This document shows, piece after piece, positions 36,745-47,880 of a stretch of 64,000 bases of DNA. Position 1 is the first letter of the stretch; the number at the start of each line of letters is the position of its first letter. The DNA is from Temnopleurus reevesii (Eukaryota; Echinodermata; Echinoidea; Temnopleuroida; Temnopleuridae). Both the position numbers and the translations under genes were made by a program. The DNA is taken from assembly GCA_036244855.1 (NCBI GenBank), contig BQKZ01000059.1, forward strand, positions 71,329 to 135,328, given 5' to 3'. Under the pieces are notes generated by a model. That model saw nothing but the letters and a program-made list of their open reading frames with translations, was not told the DNA's origin and ran no database searches.

Positions 36745-36960
36745 TAAAGGCCGACTCAAACCTTTGCATCTTAAGCCTGCGTCTACTCAGCGTTTTTGTA
36801 AATTAAAAACGCTCCATGGACGCACAGCATACGCAGATCAAACGATAGACTGACGTTAGGCTTGTACGCCAAGCGTCAGTCCGCCGTATGACCTGCGTCT
36901 TTGGGCGTCAAGGGGGCGTTTTTTAATTTCCAAAAAGGCAAAGGTGTGAGCCGGCCTTTA
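36745..36960. mobile_element. Family C foldback element, copy 2 (216 bp)
   Basis: TAAAGGCCGACTCAAACCTTTG and its inverse ending GGTGTGAGCCGGCCTTTA flank GCCTGCGTC, AAAAACGCTCC and ACTGACGTTAGGC arms with their complements. The internal GCCTGCGTC partner on the right is deleted, so it is shorter than copy 1. Confidence 0.85.
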
Positions 36961-39760
36961 AGATGAAATTCGAATTACTTTAGATAACTATCGAAGTTAT
37001 CGCATTTACAATTGTATTTGATTAACCTCCCCGTGGCCCTGTGTCTCATCTTCACGTCAATGTCGAGGTTTATTAATCGCAACGTCCTACGTCTACGTTT
37101 GTGACATGCACCGTATTCTCCTGCTTTATGTGGTTTTTTCACAGTTGTTAAAGCACTGGATTTTTGACAAAATGCATAATTTTGTCGCAAGTTAAGTGGA
37201 ATTTAAGTTGAACGCCATTTCTACGCGCATTGTTATATAAAATGTTTGTATTGCTATTGAAATCGAACTCTCTTGTGCAGTAATACGATTGTGATATTCA
37301 CTTATTTCTATAGTTTATAGGCTATTGAATTGTGACACAATTTAGTTCATGAATACATTTCACTGTGTTGTATGACAGAGCACTTACAATGTCTGCATGA
37401 AATAAGCATCAATGACTGTCTTGTTGCGCAATGTATTCGATTCAACATGCATGACCAAGATCATCAACATATCATCTTAAAAGGTATTTACGATTGTTAG
37501 AGTACCGGCGACAGATCAGCAGCAGACCGACCAAACTGGCAACTTACTGATTTCTGATTGACCAATCAAAAACTAGACTAATAAATTACCGATAGCGAAC
37601 CGAATCAAATGAATAAATAGATGAATAAATAAATATCAACGAATCGACATTAGACCAACAGATCCATTAGCCCATCAGTCTAATATCAGTCCGGCATTGT
37701 GCCGGTTATCAATATTACACATTTCTTAGTTCGTCAAAACTAACTTTGTCTGTACAAGTCGGTCAACACTCTGACTAAAACCATAGATTAGTGTACTGAT
37801 GGTGATAGCATAGGTTACGTTCCGACAAATTCTTCGTAAATCGACTAACATTCTAACGTAATTCCGTATTCAGGTACGCTCATCTATACCAATCGTAACG
37901 ATTTGATCGTCGGCTCAGAGGTGTGACTGATTTTGAAGAGGCGGATTGTAAACCATACCCGAAAGACAATGACAGTAATCACATCAATCTATCCCATGAC
38001 ATTTTTCGCTAAATTGTCCACTCAGAACGACTGACCAAAGGCAATACCGTGTGAACAACAAGCATAGGCATATGGCTTTAAGACGAGGGTAATAAGAGAT
38101 GGTTGAAGGACAAAATCGGATTAAGGGAGAGGAATTTCATTACTTTCGTATATTTTAAAAACATTGTACACTCTTAAAATGATTTAGCCAAGGTTTAACT
38201 TAAACATGGGCAATACACTGTTTACATAATTTTTGCCGAAAATATGTCCAAATGATGGGACCATTTTCTCATTTAAAATATTTATTTCCTTTTTAAAAAA
38301 CCATGATAAGCATAAGTGAATACAAGATTACAAAGTAAAAAAAAATTAAAGGAAGTGAAAACCCTTAGAGCATTGCCTGAGATGAAATCACTTGAGCACT
38401 CGGAGTGGGGTGGGGACACTGTCTCTGTTTCCCACGGAAATCATGCACCACTGCACTGTTACTTGTCTTTTATTTTTCTCGGAAACAGTGGGGGATTTTC
38501 TTAGAATGTGTCAAATATATTATATAGTTTGGAAATCTCTCTTCAGATATTACGCTACATATTTTTTTTGGTTCAAATGTTATGGATTGTTTAATGACCC
38601 AAAAATAAGCAAATTCCCTGATGTAATTCCGTTATCGACATTCTCCACACGATACTTACATAGTGAAGAGTTAGACCGGTCTCTTTAAGTATTATGATCC
38701 CATTGATTAACAGACAAAAATGTAGTTGAAAATTGTATATAATACGTTACCGCCCGTGTTGAATTGTCACATTCTTTGCTCTTGGTCCTTTGAATTTGTT
38801 CTACAAAATATTTAAAGCGTTCGCTAAACGTATAAAAAAGGCGTTCATAAAAGTAAAGCTTAAAATATTTCCATCAATTATTTCGATATTTTGCTGTTAT
38901 TAAAATGATGAATCTCATAAGTATGATTAATTTTTATTACGCTCACTTTATGATATCATGGATCTCAGTTTATTGTTCTTTGAAAGAGCAAATTGTTCCA
39001 ACAGCTCTGGATGGATGCTTCAATTTGCTTGAAAAAATGTTCTCACAATTTTCAGATGAGTCGTTGTTGACGTGTATCATTTCCCTGCTAAAACTGTTAC
39101 TTTGAAGAGCTGTACTTGAATAATGAAACATGAATGACACTGTGTATCCAAGAAAAAATTATGTTATTTTGCAAACAAAAAAATGGCATGAATAGAATCA
39201 AAGTGAGACCAGAAGAAAAGAACTTTTCAAGAACATCTCTTCGTTATCACCCATTTTTCATAAGCAGAGTGGATAACAAACAGACGCACGCCATCCAATA
39301 GGAAATTGGACGTTGAGTTGCCAATTTGCGAATACTAGATGATAAACTGCCCCTCATAAATCCACCTCATGAAATGAATATCACCTCGTTCTTAGGAAAT
39401 TGGAATACTAGACCTCATTTCTAAAAGAAAATCAACCAAAATGAAATTATATGTGCCTGTTGCAATATTCTTCTCAATCATTAGTTACTGCCCGTTTGAA
39501 ACAAACAGCCATATCAAAGTCACTTTATTCGCGTCTCACTTGATTATCGTTCGCGAAGCTTTTCTGAAATCAAAAGAATGCAATTTAGAGATAGAAAGGT
39601 GGAATAGATCTTTGCAAATATCAATTTCGTTTGTGGCATGGTCATCATGTAATACGAGGTACATAAAACGTATTTCTGACGTCGAGTTAACACCTATAAC
39701 CAAGAACTGAACCCTTGTACTCCCGATAATAGATTTGGATGTTGCCTTTTTATTCAGTCA

Positions 39761-39979
39761 TTTAAGACTGCGTCACACCTTTGCGTTTTTAGCCTGCGTC
39801 AGCCTAGCGTTTTGGAAATTAAAAACGCTCCCTAACGGACAGCATACGCAGATCACAGATGACGCGCGTCAGTTCACCGCATGACCTGCATCTTTGTGCG
39901 TCAAGGGCACGTTTTTAACTAAAAAAAAAACCGCTTGACCGACGCAGGCTTAAAACGCAAAGGTGTGACGCAGGCTTTA
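39761..39979. mobile_element. Family C foldback element, copy 3
   Basis: TTTAAGACTGCGTCACACC...GGTGTGACGCAGGCTTTA ends with internal GCCTGCGTCAGCC / GACCGACGCAGGC and AAAAACGCTCCCTAACG / CGTCAAGGGCACGTTTTT pairs. It is one of two copies with TGCGTCACACC ends; the other is at 50593. Confidence 0.85.
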
Positions 39980-41446
39980 GGGTCATGGTAGCCAACTTGC
40001 GTTTGCTTTATCAAACCGACTGGAGTAATTTTTGCTGAACACTTGAAGATAATCAAATGCAACACTTGGAGAATATTTAAGGTGCAATATTTCATCGTTT
40101 TTGATGAAAAACCGAACCACACAAAGATTTGTTGTGATTAGTTTTATTCTTCGTAAAGTAAAAAAAAAAAAAAAACTCAAGATACACAGAAAATCTATGA
40201 AAATGAATATATACAAAAATGGAAATAGGTACAGAAAATGATTTAGATGATGAAATTATAGTTAAAGCACTCCATTCATAACCATTGACATAATGGCTCT
40301 GCTCTTTCTGGAGGTCCAAAAAAAAAAACAATGCAATATGAATTACATAAGCAAGAGAAACTCACAATAAAGGTATGATTTGCATTCTGTACATTGCTTA
40401 GATGATTTTCACCCTCACTTTTGAAGATGTAGGTTTGCTTGGTTCTAGCTTAGTGCCGCACTCCCATCCGCAAAAGATGGCGACTTTGAAAGATGCTAAA
40501 CAATGACTTTACAACATGATATAGCCTCCTCTTGAGGGTGTCAAATGCGATACTATTGCAACTATTTTGAGTAGTTTGCCCCCTTCATGAGCGTGTATAT
40601 GAAAGGGGTATTTCACCTTTCTGAGTTTTGCCGCACATCGCACCTTTTTCGCTAAGATTTGCACCTCTGTGAATCATTTTCTCTTCTTAGTGTGCGGTGT
40701 CATGAATTTGTCGTTCCTGATTTTGACAGAAAAGATTATTCAAAATGATTGTGAGTGACGATCGTCTTTATGTTTCGGGGATGCTAATTTGTACATGTCT
40801 AATTTCCACATCAACAATTCTAACGGGATATAGCTACACTTAATCAACCTGATGAATTGATGCAACACATTGATGCAAGCATCTAGTATACGGTTAAGTT
40901 CATCCCGATGTATTCGCATCGTTACCTAATGCCCTCAAACGGTTGACATGAATCTGACCCATGATGGCGCACTCTCACTTGTAAACGACGATGGTGAAAC
41001 AGATAATATTCACCTCTTTCACTAAACTTGACTAATTTGAAATATATTTCATCATTACATCGAAAGGGATGCTCAGAAAACTTCGATACTCTATAGTGAG
41101 CTAAATAAACATTCAAAACGCGTTATAACGATTGTTAGGTTCTATTGTTTCTAATGTCTTTATAATGTCTGTAAAGTTATTTATGAAGAGTTCAATAATC
41201 TTTTTATTGTGGTAAACTGTTGCTTTTGATGTGACATGTATGGACTCTCACATGTCTCTTATCTACCACGTTATTGTTATGAAAGTCAATGACGTAAGCA
41301 TCCACGCTTCAAATATTAGAGTGTCTATTTTGACATAATTTGTTACAAATGCATGAAATCAAAATCATTGCGTAATCAATTGCCAATAAGACATGTGGTG
41401 ATTAAATATTAAGGTTTACTTCGATGTGTAAAGTATTCTTTAATGT

Positions 41447-41620
41447 GGTTGTATTTCATAGAGGTACGAAAGACTCTGCGAACGACTCTGTGAACGACTT
41501 GTGACCCTTTCCTGCACTCAATAGCCCCTGTGTTGCTATGGTAACATCAGAGAAAGGGTAGCCAGTCGTGCGCAGAGTCGTACGTACCTCTACGAACAGC
41601 GTTACGGAAAATAACAACCC
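41447..41620. mobile_element. MITE family B, copy 4
   Basis: GGTTGTATTTCATAGAGGTACG...ACGTACCTCTACGAACAGCG..ATAACAACC form inverted ends. CACTCAATAGCCCCTGTGTT is near the centre. The centre contains the palindrome GTTGCTATGGTAAC (41532-41545), which resembles an RFX X-box. Confidence 0.8.
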
Positions 41621-42319
41621 TCGTCTAAAAAGTCACAACATATATGGCATGCAACGGTGGTACCTTAGAACAACCATATAGGCCTATAGATTTATACAAA
41701 AACTCTTTGAGATAAAGACAAATTTGGAGCACGAGCATAAACAATTATAGAGGCGGGGCGACATGAAGTTCAGAGGGCGCAAACTAGTGGAGTGGCATTT
41801 TTAACCTGACATATTGAGTGAGCAAGTTATATTTTGCTAGCTCGCAGCTCGGCAATCACATACATATGCGTTTCACACATCTTTAGAAAAATCGAAGCTG
41901 AAGAGGGGAGAAATCAAAGTTACACGCGACGACAACATGATTCGGAAAGTCGTAAGAAGTGTTCCGAGTTTCTGAGCTTGACAAGGTGCACAATCAAGGA
42001 CATTTTCAAATATCGTTATTGCCAATACGCACCACGCCGTCGTCTGTGCGCGCTCGCAACCGGAAGTCATGTCGATCATGACGCTCTGACTTTAAGAAAA
42101 ATGTTATATATGTTACGTTTCAAACATTCTAAAGAGACATAATGTTTCATTTGACTGGGAAAAGCAAGTCATATCAAACATAGTTTTTTTTTAATTTTAT
42201 ATATTCATTTAAGTACGCATTTTCCGTCGCATCTTCAATAAAATAAATATTCTGTATCGAGGGTAATAGAGAAAATAATATATTACTAATTTTCATATTC
42301 TTTTTTTTTTCTCTTACAG

Positions 42320-42515
42320 ATGGCGCTGTTCTATTCTGAGAAGGCGCCTTTCGATCCGGTGTTCTACCAATGTCTAGATATTCATCAGATGGCTGGATTA
42401 CCGGGTAGTATCTACACCACACTAGTCCTCTTCATCCAAGTGTGTGCACCTCTCTTCATCATGTTTGCTGCCTACACCGCCATCTTTGCAAAGATCAGGA
42501 GAGAAAGCTCAAAAG
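42320..42515 (+). CDS. GnRH/AKH/corazonin-type GPCR, exon 2 (ECL2 and TM5, residues 182-246)
   Basis: This exon follows a T-rich tract and CTCTTACAG acceptor and continues the exon 1 frame in phase 0. It completes the SIPQ junction and encodes the second extracellular loop with Cys199 in YQCLD, the expected disulphide partner of Cys121. TM5 (~211-233) carries Pro225 (5.50) and Tyr233 (5.58) with the usual spacing of eight. Intracellular loop 3 begins with the basic AKIRRESSK. The donor AAAG|GTGAGT at 42515/42516 leaves phase 1. The split TM4/TM5 exon between two introns resembles the three-exon layout I recall for vertebrate GNRHR, which supports the family call. Pro-x-F-x-x-x-QC in this loop is also common in that group. 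Confidence 0.88.
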
Positions 42516-43272
42516 GTGAGTGATAAATGGTTTCTCTTTAAAGATGGCACGTCGTGCATCCCAGAGGGCGCTCTGAAAATGCAACTGATGATAAAAGCCC
42601 AGTCTTATATTGGCATTACACGCCAACAAATGCAAACCGTAATAAAACTATTTTAAAGTTCCTCTACAAAAATATTTGCAGGAGCCACGCTTGAATTACA
42701 CTACATGTGGATACGCAAGCCGAACGGAATCGAGCGTCTCTCTTCCAAATCTCTGGGCATATGGACCGTATAATAAATCCATTTCACTTCCGGCATTTGT
42801 TGCTTATTTACGCTAATGTGTGACTGAGCTTTCAAACTATTTTACGAAGTCATATTTTGATTGCCTTAAAAGTACTGATTGTCATGATACGTTTACCGAA
42901 GTGATGTTGAGCCACGAGTCAGGTGCCATTCTGCTGTCAAATGTACTCATATAATGGTTGGATCCAGATATCGAGTAATCAGCTCATTCGAAGGTATTAT
43001 TTAACAATGCCATAATCATCGCAAAACCGTTTTAAATGTATGCGACCCTTTTGGTATCTGTGGAACTAAGAAGTATGCCAATTTTATTGCCTTTCAAACG
43101 TTTTATCTAGCCTTTGTGATTTACATGTAAACGATCTGGGTGGTGTTTCACAACGTCTTGCTCTAATATTTGACTGGGTAGTGTAGATTCTGAAAGGATG
43201 TTCCATTCTTTCCTGAATTCTCCCAGCGTGGTTTTTTCAGTGAAAAAGACATTTTTTTGTTCTTATCTACAG
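42516..43272 (+). other. GPCR intron 2 (757 bp)
   Basis: GTGAGT donor, TTCTTATCTACAG acceptor, phase 1. Apart from a GGGTGGTGTTTCAC word near 43138, which resembles one terminus of MITE family D, nothing was recognised in it. Confidence 0.8.
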
Positions 43273-43823
43273 GAATGAGTCTCAATAATGACGAAGATAA
43301 TATATCGTCCCAGCACAAGGCACGATCACGTCTCTTCATGCGAGCTCAGCAACGTACACTACGCATGATCATCACGATCTTCCTAGCCTTCGTGGTGAAC
43401 TGGACCCCATACGTACTGGCCGCCATGTTCTACTCATGGCAGTTCTCCGATCACCCGCAATCTCAGGGAGTGCGAATCGTCTACGAGACCGCCTTTCTCT
43501 TCGGACTCTCCAACTCGTGCTTCAACCCGATCGTCTACGGCTGCTGCAACCTGCACTACTTCGATAACTTCTGCGCCTCCTGCTGTGCCGTGTTCATCGG
43601 CCGTCCCGACTCCAGCAACACCGAACACGGCAAGACATCCTCCTACACCATGAGATGGTCGGTGAAGTCCAGCCCGACTGCGAAGCAGGGGTACGGACAT
43701 CATCATCCGCATCATAATAACAGCGTGAACCGACACGGTAGCAACGTGAATCAGGGCACCAACAACCAGTGGATCAAGGGAAGGTTACTCACAGAGGGCG
43801 CTGTCTCAAGTAAGAATAATTAA
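43273..43823 (+). CDS. GnRH/AKH/corazonin-type GPCR, exon 3 (ICL3, TM6, TM7, tail, residues 247-429)
   Basis: The split Gly codon (G|GA) joins exon 2 to this exon. Residues 247-274 finish a basic third intracellular loop. TM6 (~275-301) has FVVNWTPYV: Trp290 (6.48), Pro292 (6.50) and Tyr293 are kept, but position 6.47 is Asn289 instead of the common Cys. TM7 (~313-337) ends in NPIVYG (331-336). Cys347, Cys350 and Cys351 after helix 8 are candidate palmitoylation sites. The ~78-residue tail is rich in Ser, Asn and His (GHHHPHH near 380), a likely region for phosphorylation and arrestin binding. The frame ends in TAA at 43821-43823. The last codons contain a potential splice donor (see the alternative exon at 45374). 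Complete protein 429 aa. Confidence 0.88.
43810..43816 (+). promoter_or_regulatory. Possible alternative 5' splice site just before the GPCR stop codon
   Basis: TCAA|GTAAGAA fits the donor consensus and lies 11 bases before the TAA. Its use would remove the last residues (SKNN) and require a downstream exon. A matching acceptor lies at 45372-45373. This is inference from consensus only. Confidence 0.35.
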
Positions 43824-44296
43824 TGCTCGGCATATTCACAAGCACTTTGAGCAAAAGGGACAAGGCACTGGAATAAAGTAAATAATCTCCATACAAGCAT
43901 TATCAATGGCAAGAAGGACACAAAAGAAATGTCCACCCTTCTCATTATGTGGAAAATGTTGAACAAGGGTGGCACCTGGGACTTTCTTTTATTGTTATGA
44001 TATGAAGCTATTTTTTAATGCTTTAATGAAGTTGTTTACTTTGTCCCAGTCCCTTATTGTCCGTCCTGCTCACAGTCAAGATTTATCATAAAGTATGTAA
44101 AGGACGGCATAATGACCAACTTCCCAATGTTTAGCTAATTCAGAATAAGAATATCGTCCTGAATATGTAATAAATATTATTTCCATGATGTCGTTTCTAC
44201 AATCCGCTCCGGATGAATTTGACTTGATTTCAGTGTCATCGCATCAATTCTGATGAACCCGCAGACACAATATGTGCCACTCTTGGCACTCAATAT
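43824..44296 (+). other. GPCR 3'UTR with two AATAAA signals
   Basis: AATAAA occurs at 43872-43877, about 50 bases after the stop, and again at 44169-44174. Either could direct polyadenylation if exon 3 is terminal. Nothing else was recognised. Confidence 0.55.
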
Positions 44297-44300
44297 TTAA

Positions 44301-44875
44301 AGAGGAACTACACTCAGACATAAAATTGCTATCATTAAATGAAGAAAAATAAGATGAACAAACTGTGAAAATTTGAGCAAAATCGGAAAATCCATTCAAA
44401 AGTTATGAATTTTCAAAGTTTTGATTTACACCCCTCATGGGCTCCTTAAATTGGCAAACTTACAGGCACAAAATGGCTGCCAACATGGAGAACTCTCCAT
44501 TCGCTTTGTACACAAAATTTCACATTTTCCTCTTTTTCCAGAAAAGTAGACAAAATTTTGTTTCTTCGGTGAAATATATTATAGCCACATCAATTCTGCA
44601 AGCATTCCAGAAAGAACGGTGTTGATTCTTCATTTGAAATATGATATTGATCCATTTTCAATAAATTTATATACAAAGTGAATGAGGAGTTCTCCATGTA
44701 TGACATTAGCTATACGCATGCCAATTCAAGGATGCTCAGCATAGGTGGAAATAATAACGTTGAAATTGTATAACTTTTGAACGGATTATCTGATTTTGCT
44801 CATATTTTCACAGTTTGTTCATCTGATTTTTCTTCATTTACTGACCGTACATTATTGTCTGGGTGTAATTCCCCT
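44301..44875. mobile_element. piggyBac-like MITE with TTAA flanks (575 bp)
   Basis: The element lies exactly between TTAA at 44297-44300 and TTAA at 44876-44879. The termini AGAGGAACTACAC and the inverse of AGGGGAATTACAC begin inverted arms of roughly 120 bp. Both arms contain ATGAAGAAAAAT.AGATGAAC and TTCAAAAGTTAT. TTAA target duplication is diagnostic of piggyBac transposons, so this is a non-autonomous relative. The interior has no transposase. Confidence 0.75.
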
Positions 44876-44879
44876 TTAA

Positions 44880-45373
44880 GTTACTTGTAAAGTGATCAGT
44901 GGTTAGGCTCACACAATACTATTGCAATTAATTGTTGTGTGTTGTGTAAACGGTAGCATTAAGAACGCTTTCGTTAGACAAAACTCTGACGTGGCAAACT
45001 ATTGTCCTCACCGAGTATAGTAATGCCCAAACACAAAGTTTTGAATTAACGAATAATTTCTGATCTTTCTGGTTAACGTCCGTCTTATCCGGGGTTTAGA
45101 TTGCAATCCCTGGACAGGGTGTCAATTGTATTGTCCTTTCCGATGTTTTATCCCGCTATAAGACGAACTTACGAACTGGAAACGCGTCAGCAACTATCAA
45201 AGACATGCCAAAAATTACTTGCGTAGCCACAAATATTGTGAAAATCTCTCAGTATCACGTCCTACGCTTTCTGCACATAGATGTGTTTCTCAATCTTTGT
45301 TATGAATTTTAATTCTATAAGGTATCTCTGAGCTAACTGAGATATTTCTATTCTATTTTCTTTTCTTTCCAAG
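44880..45373. other. Intergenic (or alternative GPCR intron) sequence
   Basis: No gene is recognised. If the alternative donor at 43810 is used, this is intron. It ends in a T/C-rich tract (TTTTCTTTTCTTTCCAAG) that makes a good acceptor. Confidence 0.4.
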
Positions 45374-45491
45374 GTACTTCACAAATGACGGTTTCCTGAA
45401 TGGCACTTCGATGGACTTCCGTTTTCTGTCAGACAAGCTACTATGTTACGATGCAGAAGGACTCAATCGTTCTTTCTCTTTCAGTGAGTAG
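45374..45491 (+). other. Candidate alternative 3' exon of the GPCR gene
   Basis: The acceptor CTTTCCAAG is at 45365-45373. Joined to the donor at 43809/43810 in phase 1, the frame would read on as Ser-Thr-Ser-Gln-Met-Thr-Val-Ser and stop at TGA 45397-45399. That replaces the Ser-Lys-Asn-Asn end. A different frame of the same segment is open over its whole length (38 codons, to a TAG at 45489-45491), so the exon could instead belong to something else. There is no independent evidence of transcription. Confidence 0.3.
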
Positions 45492-45499
45492 GTGTTAAG

Positions 45500-46960
45500 A
45501 ATCGCATCATCCTGAAAATGTTGAGAAACGGTACTTTACTGTCACATGATCTTCATGTTGGAGGACATTGAGATGTCACATTGTTATACGGTACCAGATC
45601 TCTCAACCCAATTGACTGAAAAGATAAACGATTTTTTTTCTACAAGAGAGGAAAAAACGTAGTACGCATATATGACGTTATAGGAGTATAATCGATTTAC
45701 GTTTTGAATCTCTATTGAAACAAGCATTAGAATGTTTAAAAAATCACACTCATTCCTCAAAAACCATAATGGTTTCGGAGGTCTATACCGGAAGGACCGT
45801 TTCACCTTTAGAGCTCAAGAAATTGCTAGCAAATTCTGATGAACATTAGATGGCTGTTAACTCGATTGCTATGCGTCAAACTTTGCGGAAGAAAAAAAAA
45901 TCATCTGTACTAAGTCACATTAACGTAAATCAACGCAGACCAACTTCTTCAAAAGTACTTTTTTGTCTTTGTGTGTGGATATCAGAGTTGCAACTGAACA
46001 TGTGGAACTATCAGACAGTCTTTGAAGGTTTAAATCTAACGCGGTGTACTGACAAACACGTCAGAGTTGGCCTCATAAATATTATATATACCGAACTTTT
46101 ATTGATGTATTTCTTTTCGATTTACTTGATCGTTTTCTCACAGTAATGTACAAAGTTTTTGTCTATGTGTGTGTACAGCCTAGTGTGGTGAGCTTAAGAT
46201 GCAATTAATTTCGCCACATTATGAAATGATTCAACTGTGCAATACTTTCCTTATTTATAACAAAACTTTTGGAGTTAAACTTTAAGAAAAGGGATTTTTC
46301 CTGATGAAGCAATGTGCAGGTCTATAATTGTAAATAAATTTGGACATTTCAGCCTAATTGCCTGAATCGGATGGATTCTGTGAAAGTCGGAAACTCTTTG
46401 TTTCTGGTTAGGCAAACTCTCCGAAAACGTCCCGATTCCTTTTTTTTTTGGGGGGGGGGCAAACTTTTAGGGGAAAAGGGTAAAATTCTCGAATGCATTC
46501 GTCATTGGTTTTTATTATAGAGCAATGTTTACGAACAGTGAAAACCGAGCTCTCTTGAATAGATTGGGACATGTTTTTACCCGAACATGGCGTGAATCGG
46601 ATGGATTCTGTGGATTTAAAACCGTATCGAATATGATTAGGAAACTCTCCAAATTAGAGACGAATGAGTCCTGACTAAGTTCCAAGTCGTCTGGATTCAT
46701 GGCTCATTTGATTCCGGTATAACCAACCCTTTCCAGTCTGCATTCGCTGAAATAGAAGGAGCCATCTTGGTTGAGCAGGACACTTCTTAAGCATCATTTA
46801 TTCTTTATTTATGTTGAATCATTGAAGCATGTTAGCAGCTACTTCTTGAGATGTCAAGATCTTCTTCCCATTTATGGTGTTGACATCAATCATACTAATT
46901 GAGCTCAGTGGTGGAGGTATCCCAAAATATGGTTTAGATTTAAGGCACATCGTGTTTTCC
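45500..46960. other. Gene-free stretch, nothing firmly recognised
   Basis: Two segments near 46365 and 46595 share the word CGGATGGATTCTGTG and some flanking sequence, which suggests an old repeat. A poly-T/poly-G run lies at 46440-46459. No exon was recognised. Confidence 0.5.
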
Positions 46961-46969
46961 GCAATGTGC

Positions 46970-47139
46970 CTGTGTGTGATCACAAAGCTATTCGTAGATT
47001 TACGCACGACTCTACGAACGACCGGTAACACTTGCATTGTACTCCTTGATAACCGTTGACTCCGAATCGCACCTGAGAAATAATCATAGTCGTTCGTAGA
47101 GTTATGCGTAGATTTACGAACCGCTCTATGAAACACAGG
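46970..47139. mobile_element. MITE family B, copy 5
   Basis: CTATTCGTAGATTTACGCACGACTCTACGAACGACCGG on the left is mirrored by GTCGTTCGTAGAGTTATGCG and TCTATGAAACACAGG on the right. It is joined directly to copy 6. Confidence 0.8.
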
Positions 47140-47306
47140 TGTTTCATCCATAAAACGATTCGTAGACCTGAGGTACGCATGACTCTACGGACGATTGTCG
47201 ACCCTTTCTCAGGTGCTAAGTCAGTGACATATGTACCATTGTGTGCAAGAAAGGGTCACCAGTCGTGCGTACCTCTACTAGCATGCAGCTTTATGAAACA
47301 AGCACC
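47140..47306. mobile_element. MITE family B, copy 6 (tandem with copy 5)
   Basis: Starts TGTTTCATCCATAAAACG and ends CAGCTTTATGAAACAAGCACC, with GACCCTTTCTCAGGTGC / GCAAGAAAGGGTCACCAGTCG at the centre. The boundary with copy 5 is shared (ACAGGTGTTTCAT). Confidence 0.8.
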
Positions 47307-47399
47307 TAACGCCAAGGTTCAATTGAATTGTGAACTTCTTCCACAGAAGTCTTATTACTGATGATATTGTAAATAACTCCTAACTACTATAACAATAAT

Positions 47400-47560
47400 T
47401 GTATTAGCAGAATGATGCGACCACGACTATCACTATACTACCACTGCTACAACTATTACTACTCTACGATTTCGAATGCTACATCTAGTACTACTATGAC
47501 CACTGTTCAACTACTACTGACAACGCTATTACTATAATACCAGCTCCTAAAATATCATAG
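47400..47560. repeat. Degenerate CTA/ACT trinucleotide-rich DNA
   Basis: Loose runs of ACTA, CTAC and ATTACTACT. It is an outlying, decayed part of the trinucleotide tract at 48.2-48.6 kb. Confidence 0.65.
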
Positions 47561-47880
47561 TAACTACACATGCTTACTTTGATATTCAATATTGAATTTT
47601 AAGGATTACGATTTAGTCTCGTACTACCATTTGACATGGGGATTCTGCGTTGTTTCGTTGGTTTTTACACTTCATCATTACTTTGCTAACATTCTACACC
47701 TCCAATAATACCATTTTATTCATTTTCTATTTCCTTTTTTTTTTAACTAGTCCGATCATGGCAAGTAAATGTGCAATACACATTTATTTGGATATCGACT
47801 GAAGAATTATTGAAGATTATCTCTCAATGCATATTGCTTGATAATTTCTAAAATTTATTGATTGATTCAAAATTTTTGAT

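Larger units (their letters stand above)
13386..42319 (+). other. GPCR intron 1 (28.9 kb), repeat-rich, no nested gene recognised
   Basis: It runs from the GTAAGA donor to a (T)n-CTCTTACAG acceptor at 42318-42319, phase 0. It holds the MITE, SINE-head and simple-repeat entries listed separately. Between them it is AT-rich DNA without a convincing exon. Open stretches I could not assign include one on the - strand at 15887-16087, one on the - strand at 28810-29217, and a GC-richer patch at 34290-34350. None has flanking splice sites plus recognisable motifs. Confidence 0.8.

Noticed and set aside
43434..43736. 100-aa frame on the - strand
   Set aside because: Antisense shadow of GPCR exon 3, which has clear TM6, TM7 and NPxxY.
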